A stretch of 64,000 nt of DNA, from assembly GCA_905216055.1 (NCBI GenBank), contig CAJMSH010000008.1, forward strand, positions 1 through 64,000, given 5' to 3'. Made by a program: the position numbers and the translations under genes. The notes under the pieces are model-generated. The model was given only the letters and a program-made list of their open reading frames with translations, was not told where the DNA came from and searched no databases. Shown here one piece after another: positions 26,062 through 32,471 of this stretch. How positions within the stretch are numbered: position 1 is the stretch's first letter; each line of letters begins with the position of its first letter. Origin of the DNA: an uncultured bacterium (GTDB taxonomy: Bacteria; Cyanobacteriota; Vampirovibrionia; Gastranaerophilales; Gastranaerophilaceae).

Positions 26062-27903
26062 CTATTCATATAACAGTTTGTACTCCTTTGTTTGTTTAAA
26101 TTCTGCAATCCAAGTGTCGCTTGGGTTATGTTTTATTAAATATTCGTACTTTTCTGAATTGTTTTTGAAAATCGGGAGAGACTTTTCTCCGTTGTTTATT
26201 TTTTGAACACCATTTGAACGAGGCTTGAACTTATTGCCACCCTGAACTTGTTTCAGGGTCTCTGGTGTTGCAGATTCTGAAATAAATTCAGAATGACATT
26301 CTAAAAATTTTATTTCATCATCAGTTAATAATTTTTTAACCGAATTTATCGTTTTCCGTTTCAGTTTTTGTTGTTTTTGGATTTTTTGTTTGTAATCCTC
26401 TAGATCCTCAACCGTTCCTAAAATCTTTGCCATCGGGTGGGTTTCTGTTACTCGCTCTGCGGTGCATAAATATTCACCTTTCGGGGTAAAAATTTTCACA
26501 TTAGTTAGATCGAATAGGTTGTATTTTACCAGAACTTTTCCTTTCAGCCCGTATAGTCTTTCGTCAAAATAATCGCAGTTCAAGAACCTTACACCATTTC
26601 GCTGAATTGTTTTGACTTCAGTTGCTAGCATCAAATCATCAAGCAAGCTTTTATTAATATTTTGTTTCTTTCGATTTTCCAAAACCTCTGCGATTGTCAT
26701 ATTTGGTGCATTTGTGCAGGGCTGAGAGTTCTTGAACTTAAGCCACATATCAATCATTTTGATTGTTTCTTCTATTGTTGGAATGTAGCGGATTGGCGGC
26801 AGAGGGCTGGAGTCAGCTCCGCTGCGTGCCCGTTTAACGCCGCCAACCAAGAGGGCATTATGCAGGTTAGAGTGGAATTTTTCGTTTCTTTTCAAATATG
26901 CGGGTTTGTTGATAATTGATGAGCCGACATAACTTGGCATTAGTTTTTCAAATCCTTCTTGAAATTCTTTGAAGAACCTCTCAATAACTTTTGACCTTGC
27001 ATTATATGGTCTTGCAAATACCGTTTCAATCCCAAGTTTTGCATAAAGCCCATAAAAGCCTAATTCTCCGAATCCTTTATCATCTGTAAAGTATTTTGCT
27101 CTAAATGCTCTGCCATTGTCTTGATAGACAATTTTAGGTATCATATCGAGGTTTATTATTGCGTTTCTTAGTGCACTTGCGATACATTGGGTGTTTTCTT
27201 CAAGCATAATTTCATAACCGACCAGTGCTGTTGATTTCCAGTCCAAAAATCCGACTAAAGTTGCTCGACAAGGCTTGCCCGTAAACGGATTAATCACTTG
27301 AAACGCCAGTTTGTGCCCGTCTGCGACTAATATATCCCCGACATCAAGCAGACTTGCATCTCTTTTAATATAAGGCTCGACCTTGTCAGAAAGTGCCTTT
27401 TCTCCGTCTCGAGCTAGCACCCATTTGTCGTAATTGTTGTCCTTAAACCATTTTGCGTAGCGTCTGAATGTAATATCTGCAGGGATGAAACTTTGACCTT
27501 GCTCTTTGAGCTTGTATTTTGTAAGTGCGATTGCTTTGCCGATACAAATTCTATTAGGGTGCAGGAGCAAGCCCATAAATATTTTGATTTCTTCATCTGT
27601 TAGACATGTTCTGTATTCATTTACAGAAACGTATTTATAATTAGGGATTAACCTTGTGTAATCCTCTGTCCCGTCTAAACTGGCTTTCCAACGATGCAGG
27701 CTCCCTCGTGAGATTTTACCTAAAACATTGAAAAGGTAGGAATTTGAACTGTTATGCAGTTTGACAAAATCATAGTCTGCCTGAAGTTTATTGACAGCTT
27801 TACGGCGAAACTCCTGCCATTTGCGGATTAAATCAAGTTTTGCAAGTGCATTTTGTTTTGCCTTCTCAGGGGTGTATTTGATTGTCTCAACTTGGTTTTC
27901 CAT
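26062..27903 (-). CDS. Mu-type DDE transposase
   Basis: 613 residues from the ATG at 27903 (MENQVETIKY), which has AAGGA upstream; the frame opens 12 codons earlier, inside the 61-bp repeat, with no ribosome-binding site. An N-terminal DNA-binding part (about 1-180) precedes the RNase-H core with Asp195 (LVADGHKLAF), Asp262 (IVYQDNGRAF) and Glu308 (SKVIERFFKEF), the full DDE triad. A C-terminal beta-barrel follows. The tail contains an in-frame palindromic repeat that encodes CHSEFISESATPETLKQVQ, and three 11-bp repeats. Catalysis looks intact. Confidence 0.9.
   Translation of the reverse strand: MENQVETIKYTPEKAKQNALAKLDLIRKWQEFRRKAVNKLQADYDFVKLHNSSNSYLFNVLGKISRGSLHRWKASLDGTEDYTRLIPNYKYVSVNEYRTCLTDEEIKIFMGLLLHPNRICIGKAIALTKYKLKEQGQSFIPADITFRRYAKWFKDNNYDKWVLARDGEKALSDKVEPYIKRDASLLDVGDILVADGHKLAFQVINPFTGKPCRATLVGFLDWKSTALVGYEIMLEENTQCIASALRNAIINLDMIPKIVYQDNGRAFRAKYFTDDKGFGELGFYGLYAKLGIETVFARPYNARSKVIERFFKEFQEGFEKLMPSYVGSSIINKPAYLKRNEKFHSNLHNALLVGGVKRARSGADSSPLPPIRYIPTIEETIKMIDMWLKFKNSQPCTNAPNMTIAEVLENRKKQNINKSLLDDLMLATEVKTIQRNGVRFLNCDYFDERLYGLKGKVLVKYNLFDLTNVKIFTPKGEYLCTAERVTETHPMAKILGTVEDLEDYKQKIQKQQKLKRKTINSVKKLLTDDEIKFLECHSEFISESATPETLKQVQGGNKFKPRSNGVQKINNGEKSLPIFKNNSEKYEYLIKHNPSDTWIAEFKQTKEYKLLYE
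26197..26229 (-). repeat. Array of three 11-bp phased repeats inside the transposase gene (site III)
   Basis: On the minus strand three units begin TTCAAG, TTCAAA and TTCAAA at exact 11-base steps (GAAC on the plus strand at 26205, 26216 and 26227). The unit TTCAAATGGTG and the run GTGTTCAAAAAAT match site II. The array lies in the C-terminal coding part, next to the palindromic insertion. Confidence 0.6.
26239..26300. repeat. In-frame palindromic repeat inserted in the transposase tail
   Basis: Two hairpins: CCCTGA...TCAGGG at 26240-26258 and ATTCTGAA/TTCAGAAT at 26274-26294. Read on the coding strand it gives SEFISESATPETLKQVQ, a peptide that this kind of dispersed repeat makes in many bacterial genomes. 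Related sequence is at 57720-57865 and, weakly, at 48749 and 48901. Confidence 0.7.
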
Positions 27904-27919
27904 TGTCTCAAAATCCTTG

Positions 27920-27980
27920 TAATGCTTTGTGCAACACATTCATCACTCGTTTTGAGACAGAAGTCAAGTGGGGGTAAATA
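27920..27980. repeat. 61-bp direct repeat, right copy (copy B)
   Basis: Same orientation as 10238-10298, with 2 mismatches. It overlaps the upstream extension of the transposase frame and would lie in the promoter and leader region of the transposition operon. A weaker third copy lies at 28850-28885. Confidence 0.85.
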
Positions 27981-28020
27981 GTTTTTATTTAAAATATTGA
28001 TATTATGCTAGAATAGATTC

Positions 28021-28257
28021 ATGAATAAAATCTTTAAAATAATAGTTTTAAGTTTTTTAATCCTATTCATATTAATTTTTGGTGTTTTTTATGTAATCAA
28101 AGATGATAAAGATATTTGTTTAGATAGTGGAATATGTAGAGAAGGTCTTATTATAAATACCCAATATGGAGAGATTTCAATAAATAAAGAAAATTGTATC
28201 AAGTATAATTGGTTTTGGAATGATGAAAAACGATTCTGTAAAATTGAATTAGAGTAA
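28021..28257 (+). CDS. Small membrane-anchored protein of unknown function
   Basis: 78 residues. One N-terminal hydrophobic helix (FKIIVLSFLILFILIFGVFY, about residues 5-24) precedes a short outside domain with four cysteines (CLDSGIC, ENCIKY, RFCKIE) that could form two disulfides. It lies 40 bases right of repeat copy B and is followed by a terminator-like hairpin. No family is recognised. Confidence 0.6.
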   Translation: MNKIFKIIVLSFLILFILIFGVFYVIKDDKDICLDSGICREGLIINTQYGEISINKENCIKYNWFWNDEKRFCKIELE

Positions 28258-28276
28258 TAGAATTATTCTGTTTTTT
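28251..28276 (+). terminator. Terminator-like hairpin after the small membrane gene
   Basis: Arms AGAGTAAT and ATTATTCT (one G-T pair) with a 3-base loop, then TTTTTT after one G. It overlaps the stop codon. Confidence 0.5.
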
Positions 28277-28296
28277 AATTTTTAATTATACTCTTT

Positions 28297-28674
28297 AATA
28301 TCCCAATCTTATTGATAATTTAGGATATCTCAATTTGCAAGCAAAAATAAAATTGCACTTTTTTGCACTTTATTGCACTGGGCTTAACTTTAAACACCAA
28401 GGCGATTTTAGCCTAATGTGGTCTTAAAAATTTACAAATGGAGTGCAAAAGAGTGCAAGAAAAGAGTACTTAAGTGCAGCGGATTTTCGGTAGGGCGATG
28501 TGAGGCTTGACGAGCAAGCCCGTAAGGTGTCGGGAAGCTGAGAACTTTCCGACACCCCGAATAATCCAAGACGAAAAGACCCATACATCTCAATACTAAA
28601 AAACAGCCTCAATCGTGCTGTCTGTTTGATTTTTTATTAAATTTTATCTGTCTCAATGTCCCAGAAACCTATTA
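28297..28674. repeat. Long structured repeat, copy R1 (378 bp), possible structured RNA
   Basis: Roughly nine in ten bases match R2 at 30758-31134. Parts in order: three GCAC boxes at exact 10-base steps (28355, 28365, 28375), a hairpin AGGC/GCCT, inverted GTGC boxes at 28443 and 28453, then a GC-rich core (about 28478-28592) unlike the AT-rich surroundings. The core has hairpins GGCTTG/CAAGCC (28504-28520) and GGTGTCGG/CCGACACC (28526-28556). The inner stem of the second hairpin differs between R1 and R2 but stays paired. There is no protein frame conserved across it. Confidence 0.75.
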
Positions 28675-28753
28675 ATTAACCTGCAAAAAATTTCGCATCC
28701 AATAAAGGTTCATAATATATAGATTTATATATTTATATATTTATACATGCACT

Positions 28754-28788
28754 CAGTGGACTGGGACCATCAGCCTATATCTATTCAG
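28754..28788 (-). pseudogene. Possible decayed 3' half of tRNA-Ile
   Basis: 35 bases align without gaps to 31261-31295 inside tRNA-Ile(GAT), with 24 matches by hand, including a perfect 9-base block CAGTGGACT in the T-arm. Orientation is the same as the real tRNA. It follows R1 as the real tRNA follows R2, so a duplicated repeat-plus-tRNA unit is a reasonable reading. At this match level chance is not excluded. Confidence 0.35.
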
Positions 28789-28849
28789 TTAAAAATGTAA
28801 TTTATCTTAAATTTGTTCTTTTTTAATACCTCCTTATTAACTTTTACAT

Positions 28850-28885
28850 ACACATTAATCGCTCTTGTAGCAATAAAAGTCAAGT
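28850..28885. repeat. Weak third copy of the 61-bp repeat core
   Basis: 27 of 36 bases match the core of copies A and B in the same orientation, without gaps. The best-kept parts are ACACATT at the start and AAGTCAAGT at the end. Confidence 0.5.
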
Positions 28886-28995
28886 CATTTGTTCAAAACT
28901 TTTTATTAAGAACTTATTAAGAATAACTACAAAAAATATCTGTAATATTTTAAACCAAATTATTTATAAATTGAATATATTCTAAAAATAGTTTC

Positions 28996-29025
28996 TTGAC
29001 GAAATCATGCTCAAAATGATATAAT
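28996..29025 (+). promoter_or_regulatory. Strong sigma-70-type promoter for the lipoprotein-muramidase genes
   Basis: -35 TTGACG (28996-29001), 18-base spacer, -10 TATAAT (29020-29025). The first gene starts at 29246, which gives a leader of about 215 bases. The leader holds an orphan 12-codon frame (29055-29093) and a strong AAAGGAGGTG site near 29189-29198 that is not followed by a normal start codon. Confidence 0.7.
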
Positions 29026-29245
29026 AAGTAAAACTGTTTACTGCTGAGTATAAAATGGTTACTATCAAAATTAAGTACAAACAAGAAGTTTAAAAATCTG
29101 CTGAAGCTGTAAACCTAAAATGAAATATAAGTAGCACTAATATAAAAAGGTATTATAAAGTAGTACCTATATTTGTTATGAAAAATGAAAGGAGGTGAAT
29201 TCAATAAAATTTAACAATAATATATTTTTAGTGTAAAATGAATTT

Positions 29246-29704
29246 ATGAAAATTTTAATAGCAGGTCTTTTTATAGTATTAGTAGGAATAACTACAATAA
29301 GTAGTTGTAATGCATTTGAAATAAACAACTATACAAATAATCAAAATGCTGCAATAGAAGTCCTTGATCCCATAGATAAAATAGAGCAGGACTGTATATC
29401 AAAAACTGCAGATACTCAGGAAATGAACAAGTGCAGTCAAAAGGCTCAGCAATTATGGGAAAAGGATATAAATAAAAACTTAGCTGAATTAAAGGAAATT
29501 TTAAGTGCTGAGGACTATAAAAAATTACAACTATCGCAAACATCTTGGGAAAACTACATAGATAAAGAATATGGATTTATAAACTCTCTAACTTCTTATA
29601 CTCAAGGAACAATGTATCTTAATACTAAAGAAGGTTGGAGAACCGAAATTCTAAAACAAAGAGCTTTAACACTAAGAGGATATCTTAATACTTTAAAAAA
29701 ATAA
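29246..29704 (+). CDS. LprI-like (DUF1311) lipoprotein
   Basis: 152 residues. A signal peptide ends in TTISSC near residue 21, which fits a lipobox, so it is probably lipid-anchored on the cell envelope. The mature part (DCISKTADTQEMNKCSQKAQQLWEKDINKNL, then LQLSQTSWENYIDKEY) is the DUF1311/LprI pattern with two conserved cysteines. Some LprI-type proteins inhibit lysozyme. The next gene is a muramidase, so an inhibitor-enzyme pair is plausible. It is transcribed from the strong promoter at 28996. Confidence 0.75.
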   Translation: MKILIAGLFIVLVGITTISSCNAFEINNYTNNQNAAIEVLDPIDKIEQDCISKTADTQEMNKCSQKAQQLWEKDINKNLAELKEILSAEDYKKLQLSQTSWENYIDKEYGFINSLTSYTQGTMYLNTKEGWRTEILKQRALTLRGYLNTLKK

Positions 29705-29782
29705 TATTAAATTCATTTTACCTTGTGTTAGCAGACATATAAGTCTTGCTTTGTATTTTAGTTGAACAAGGAGAAATTTATT

Positions 29783-30679
29783 ATGACAACAGAAAATTTT
29801 GAAAAAATGTTGAAATTTGTTTTGCAACGCGAGGGTGGGTATGTAAATGATCCTCACGATTTGGGAGGAGAAACAAATAAAGGTATAACTCACAATACTT
29901 ATAATAGTTATCGGAAGAGTAAAGGCTTACAAACAAGAAGTGTAAAGTATATTACAGATGATGAAGTTCGAGATATTTATTATAACAATTACTTTAAAGC
30001 TTCAGGAGCTGATAAGATTACAAATCCCCAGCTTGCAATTTATGTTTTTGATACAGCAGTTAATATGGGAGTTTCAAGAGCTAAAAAATTATTAGAGCAA
30101 AGCAATGGAGATCCAGAAACTTTTGAACAATTAAGGCGAGCAAAATATAATGAATTTGCTAAATCAAATCCAAGTCAGCAAAGATATTTACAAGGTTGGA
30201 ATAATCGAGTTACTGCGGTTAAAAATTTTGCAAAGACTAATTTTCAAGATAGTTCAGATAGTGATACAACAATGCTAAAAGTTGGCATTGAGATGAATGT
30301 GGATCAAAATGGAAATCACATATATACTCCACAGGAAATAGGTGAGATGTCTGCAGAAGAATTTGAAAAAAATCTACCAATAATAGAACAACAGTTGCAG
30401 AATGGATTAATAAAACAACAAGTTCCAGAGGTTGATTATTCAGGTTATATAAATCCTGTAAATGGTGGTGGGAAAATATATTCAAGAGAAGATATTGATA
30501 AAATGACATCTAAAGAATATTCAGAAAATGAAGCAGCTATAATGGCTCAGATGAAAGCAATAGGAATTCCTACAAATAAAGAATTAGAAACGTCAAGCCA
30601 AAAAGGAGGAACTGTATATGTAAAACCATATACAAGAAGTGATGGAACAGAAGTTCGTGGATATTATAGAGCAATCTAA
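29783..30679 (+). CDS. GH108-type muramidase (phage endolysin-like) with C-terminal repeats
   Basis: 298 residues from the ATG at 29783, which has AAGGAG 9 bases upstream. The catalytic domain (about 1-160) has the GH108 hallmark REGGYVNDPHDLGGETNKGIT, with Glu as the catalytic acid, and a TAVNMGVSRAKKLL helix in the putative peptidoglycan-binding 3 region. The C-terminal 120 residues have two copies of a linker unit (YTPQEIGEMSAEEFEKNLPI and YSREDIDKMTSKEYSENEAA). No signal peptide is seen, so release would need a holin, lysis or another export route. Confidence 0.88.
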   Translation: MTTENFEKMLKFVLQREGGYVNDPHDLGGETNKGITHNTYNSYRKSKGLQTRSVKYITDDEVRDIYYNNYFKASGADKITNPQLAIYVFDTAVNMGVSRAKKLLEQSNGDPETFEQLRRAKYNEFAKSNPSQQRYLQGWNNRVTAVKNFAKTNFQDSSDSDTTMLKVGIEMNVDQNGNHIYTPQEIGEMSAEEFEKNLPIIEQQLQNGLIKQQVPEVDYSGYINPVNGGGKIYSREDIDKMTSKEYSENEAAIMAQMKAIGIPTNKELETSSQKGGTVYVKPYTRSDGTEVRGYYRAI

Positions 30680-30701
30680 AATAATTTTAGATTTTTAATA
30701 T

Positions 30702-30735
30702 AAGAATAGAGCCTTTTTATAATGGTTCTATTCTT
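30702..30735 (+). terminator. Hairpin after the muramidase gene
   Basis: 12-bp stem AAGAATAGAGCC/GGTTCTATTCTT with one G-T pair and a T-rich loop. The T-run after it is weak. Confidence 0.55.
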
Positions 30736-30757
30736 ATTAATATTTTCAAATTATATA

Positions 30758-31134
30758 AATATCTAAATCTCATTGATAATTTAGTATATCTCGATTTACA
30801 AGTAAAAATAAAATTGCACTTTTTTGCACTTTCTTGCACTAGGTTTAACTTCAAACACCAAGGCGATTTGAGCCTAATGTGGTCTTAAAAATTTGCAAAT
30901 GGAGTGCAAAAGAGTGCAAGAAATGAGTACTTAAGTGCAGCGGATTTTCGGTAGGGCGATGCGAGGCTAGACGAGCAAGCCCGTAAGGTGTCGGTCGGAC
31001 GTTACTCCGCCGACACCCCGAATAATCCAAGACAAAATGTCCCATACATCTCAATACTAAAAAACAGCCTCAATCGTGCTGTCTGTTTGATTTTTTATTA
31101 AATTTCCCTCGTCTCAATGTCCCAGAAACCTATT
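30758..31134. repeat. Long structured repeat, copy R2 (377 bp), possible structured RNA
   Basis: Second copy of the element at 28297-28674, in the same orientation. The GGTGTCGG/CCGACACC stem is at 30987-31017. Its inner stem is CGGA/TCCG with a bulged T, against GAAG/CTTT in R1, so pairing is kept while sequence changes. R2 and R1 bracket the lipoprotein and muramidase genes. Confidence 0.75.
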
Positions 31135-31135
31135 A

Positions 31136-31215
31136 GCTGTCTGTTTGATATTTTATTAAATTTTCTCCGTCTCAATGTCCCAGAAACCTATTAATAAAAT
31201 TGCACTTTTTTGCAT
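31136..31215. repeat. Truncated third copy of the repeat (tail, then start of a new unit)
   Basis: 31136-31195 repeats the last 60 bases of R1 and R2 (GCTGTCTGTTTGAT to AACCTATTAA). It is followed at once by the GCAC-box start ATAAAATTGCACTTTTTTGC, which suggests that units once stood head to tail. Confidence 0.65.
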
Positions 31216-31216
31216 T

Positions 31217-31247
31217 AAAAAAGACCCCCTTAAACTAGGAGTCTTCT
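31217..31247 (-). terminator. Terminator of tRNA-Ile
   Basis: On the minus strand AAGACTCC pairs with GGGGGTCTT and is followed by TTTTT, just downstream of the tRNA 3' end. Confidence 0.8.
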
Positions 31248-31253
31248 TTAATA

Positions 31254-31327
<74 letters not shown>

Positions 31328-31387
31328 TTAACGTCTGCAAAATTAAATGTAACATGAACATTTTTTAAAATCAAGCATTTATTACAC

Positions 31388-31420
31388 AAAAAAGGAACGG
31401 ATTTTTTCCGTCCCTTTTTA
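31388..31420 (-). terminator. Terminator of the hsp20 gene
   Basis: Near-symmetric hairpin AAAAAAGGAACGGA/TCCGTCCCTTTTT, with T-runs on both sides. It lies 25 bases after the hsp20 stop and could work in both directions. Confidence 0.8.
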
Positions 31421-31444
31421 TATCTGTTTTTGATGCTTATTTTA

Positions 31445-31900
31445 TTATTTTACTGACAATTTCTTTTTAGCATCTTTTTCTGCATATTTCTTTGGTGCGT
31501 GTACTTTTAATACACCATGTTCCAATTTAGCTTCTGTTTTATCTACATCTATTTCGTCTGGGAAATATACTGTTCTTGAAAATTCTCCGTATCTGAATTC
31601 TGATTTTTTATATGCTTTTTCGTCTTCAGATTTTTCTTCTTCTTTCTTTGCATTGATTACTATATAATTTTTATCGATATCAATATCTAAATCTTCTTTC
31701 TTTACGCCAGGAAGTTCTGCTTTTACTTCATAATCACGGCCTTTATCTGAAATTTCTACTGGCATTGAAAATTTATCCATATCTTCCCAATATGCAGCTT
31801 CTGGGAAATAGCTGTCAAAGTGTCTGTTTAGTAATGAACTGATTTCATCATTAACTGTTCTTATAAAGTTTTCCGGTGCTTTTCTAACTAAAAATTTCAT
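31445..31900 (-). CDS. Hsp20/alpha-crystallin small heat-shock protein
   Basis: About 151 residues from the ATG at 31900, with AAAGGAAG 8 bases upstream. The alpha-crystallin domain (about 42-135) starts MPVEISDKGRDYEVKAELPGVKKEDLDIDI and ends GVLKVHAPKK. The protein is an ATP-independent holdase that keeps unfolding proteins soluble for ClpB/DnaK, and clpB lies nearby at 33854. The start region (MKFLVRKAPENF) is ordinary for bacterial forms. Confidence 0.93.
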   Translation of the reverse strand: MKFLVRKAPENFIRTVNDEISSLLNRHFDSYFPEAAYWEDMDKFSMPVEISDKGRDYEVKAELPGVKKEDLDIDIDKNYIVINAKKEEEKSEDEKAYKKSEFRYGEFSRTVYFPDEIDVDKTEAKLEHGVLKVHAPKKYAEKDAKKKLSVK

Positions 31901-32054
31901 ATCTAACACTTCCTTTCAATTAATATCTCATTAACTACATTTATATTATCACTCGTTTTTACATCATTTTCTGTTTTTTTAACTAAAAATTAACAATTTG
32001 TCTTTTTATATTATCCCGTTCGTGAAAGCGATTAAAACTAATAAATTGTAATAT

Positions 32055-32324
32055 ATGAAAATGCAAAATGATAAACGCAAAAATTTAATAATGAAAACTC
32101 TTGGGAAAAATGTTAAAAAACTAAGAGGAGAAAAGAGTCAATTTTTAATGGCAAGCGAAAATGATATCTCAATATCTATTATCAGCACTGTAGAAAGAGG
32201 CATTAAAGATCCTCAGCTCACAACACTATTCAAAATCGCAGAAGCTCTTAATATAAAAACTTCAGATTTAATTAAACTTGTTGAAGAACAACTCCCAAAA
32301 GGGTTTTCGCTTATTGAAAAATAA
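32055..32324 (+). CDS. XRE-family HTH regulator
   Basis: 89 residues. The HTH is LGKNVKKLRGEKSQFLMASENDISISIISTVERGIKDPQLTTLFKIAEAL at about residues 16-65. In this copy the first helices are longer and the usual SQEELA motif is altered to SQFLMASEND. No partner gene overlaps it. It stands between hsp20 (divergent) and prs, and its target is unknown. Confidence 0.82.
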   Translation: MKMQNDKRKNLIMKTLGKNVKKLRGEKSQFLMASENDISISIISTVERGIKDPQLTTLFKIAEALNIKTSDLIKLVEEQLPKGFSLIEK

Positions 32325-32471
32325 TTTATTATTTTTTAGAAATAATTTCATTTTTTGATGTCAAAAATTTTCATGTCCGATTTTTATTTTAATATTACTT
32401 AAAATAATATTGAGCCAAAAAGCTTAAAATTATATAATTATATTGCATCAAAAATATTGAAAGGAATTAAA

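Larger units (their letters stand above)
10238..27980. mobile_element. Putative 17.7-kb accessory island between direct repeats
   Basis: Everything between the 61-bp repeats is accessory in character: XRE regulators, HipBA, a small tyrosine recombinase, a type I restriction operon with extra nuclease genes, an Mrr nuclease and a Mu-like transposition operon. The left side is a terminated polysaccharide operon. The 12.8-kb recombinase or the Mu-like transposase could have moved it. Direct rather than inverted repeats favour site-specific recombination, but the right repeat lies just upstream of the transposase gene, so a transposase-site origin is the alternative. Confidence 0.5.
24358..27980 (-). 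mobile_element. Mu-like transposition operon (four genes) with upstream repeat
   Basis: Order on the minus strand: DDE transposase, AAA+ ATPase, core-binding-like protein, small HTH protein. No head, tail, portal or lysis genes of a Mu-like phage are next to it, so it is a transposon or a decayed phage rather than a complete prophage. The 61-bp repeat copy B lies just upstream of the transposase. I could not find an inverted terminal repeat, so the true ends are not known. Confidence 0.7.
28675..28995. other. AT-rich gap with no gene
   Basis: No open frame of note. It holds the tRNA-Ile-like fragment at 28754-28788, a third weak copy of the 61-bp repeat (28850-28885), and tracts of TATATTTA. 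Confidence 0.5.

Noticed and set aside
24358..27903. Complete Mu-like prophage
   Set aside because: No head, tail, portal, lysis or packaging genes are adjacent; only the transposition set is present.
24358..27903. Tn7 or CRISPR-associated transposon
   Set aside because: No TnsA, TniQ/TnsD, Cas genes or CRISPR array was seen.
27904..27939. Longer transposase start inside the 61-bp repeat
   Set aside because: The upstream ATG has no ribosome-binding site, whereas the ATG at 27903 has AAGGA before it.
28570..28585. GACGAAAAGACCC in R1 resembles a conserved stretch of 23S rRNA
   Set aside because: The match is short, the flanks do not fit 23S, and R2 has changed bases there, so it is not an rRNA fragment.
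28297..28674. Integron attC site reading of the R1/R2 element
   Set aside because: A GYTTAAC-like box exists, but no matching GTTRRRY partner or integron-type integrase is seen, and the unit is too long.
29055..29093. 12-codon frame MVTIKIKYKQEV as a gene
   Set aside because: It has no good ribosome-binding site and is too short to call; kept only as a note on the leader.
28297..31215. Retron or group II intron explanation for the structured repeats
   Set aside because: There is no reverse transcriptase in the window.
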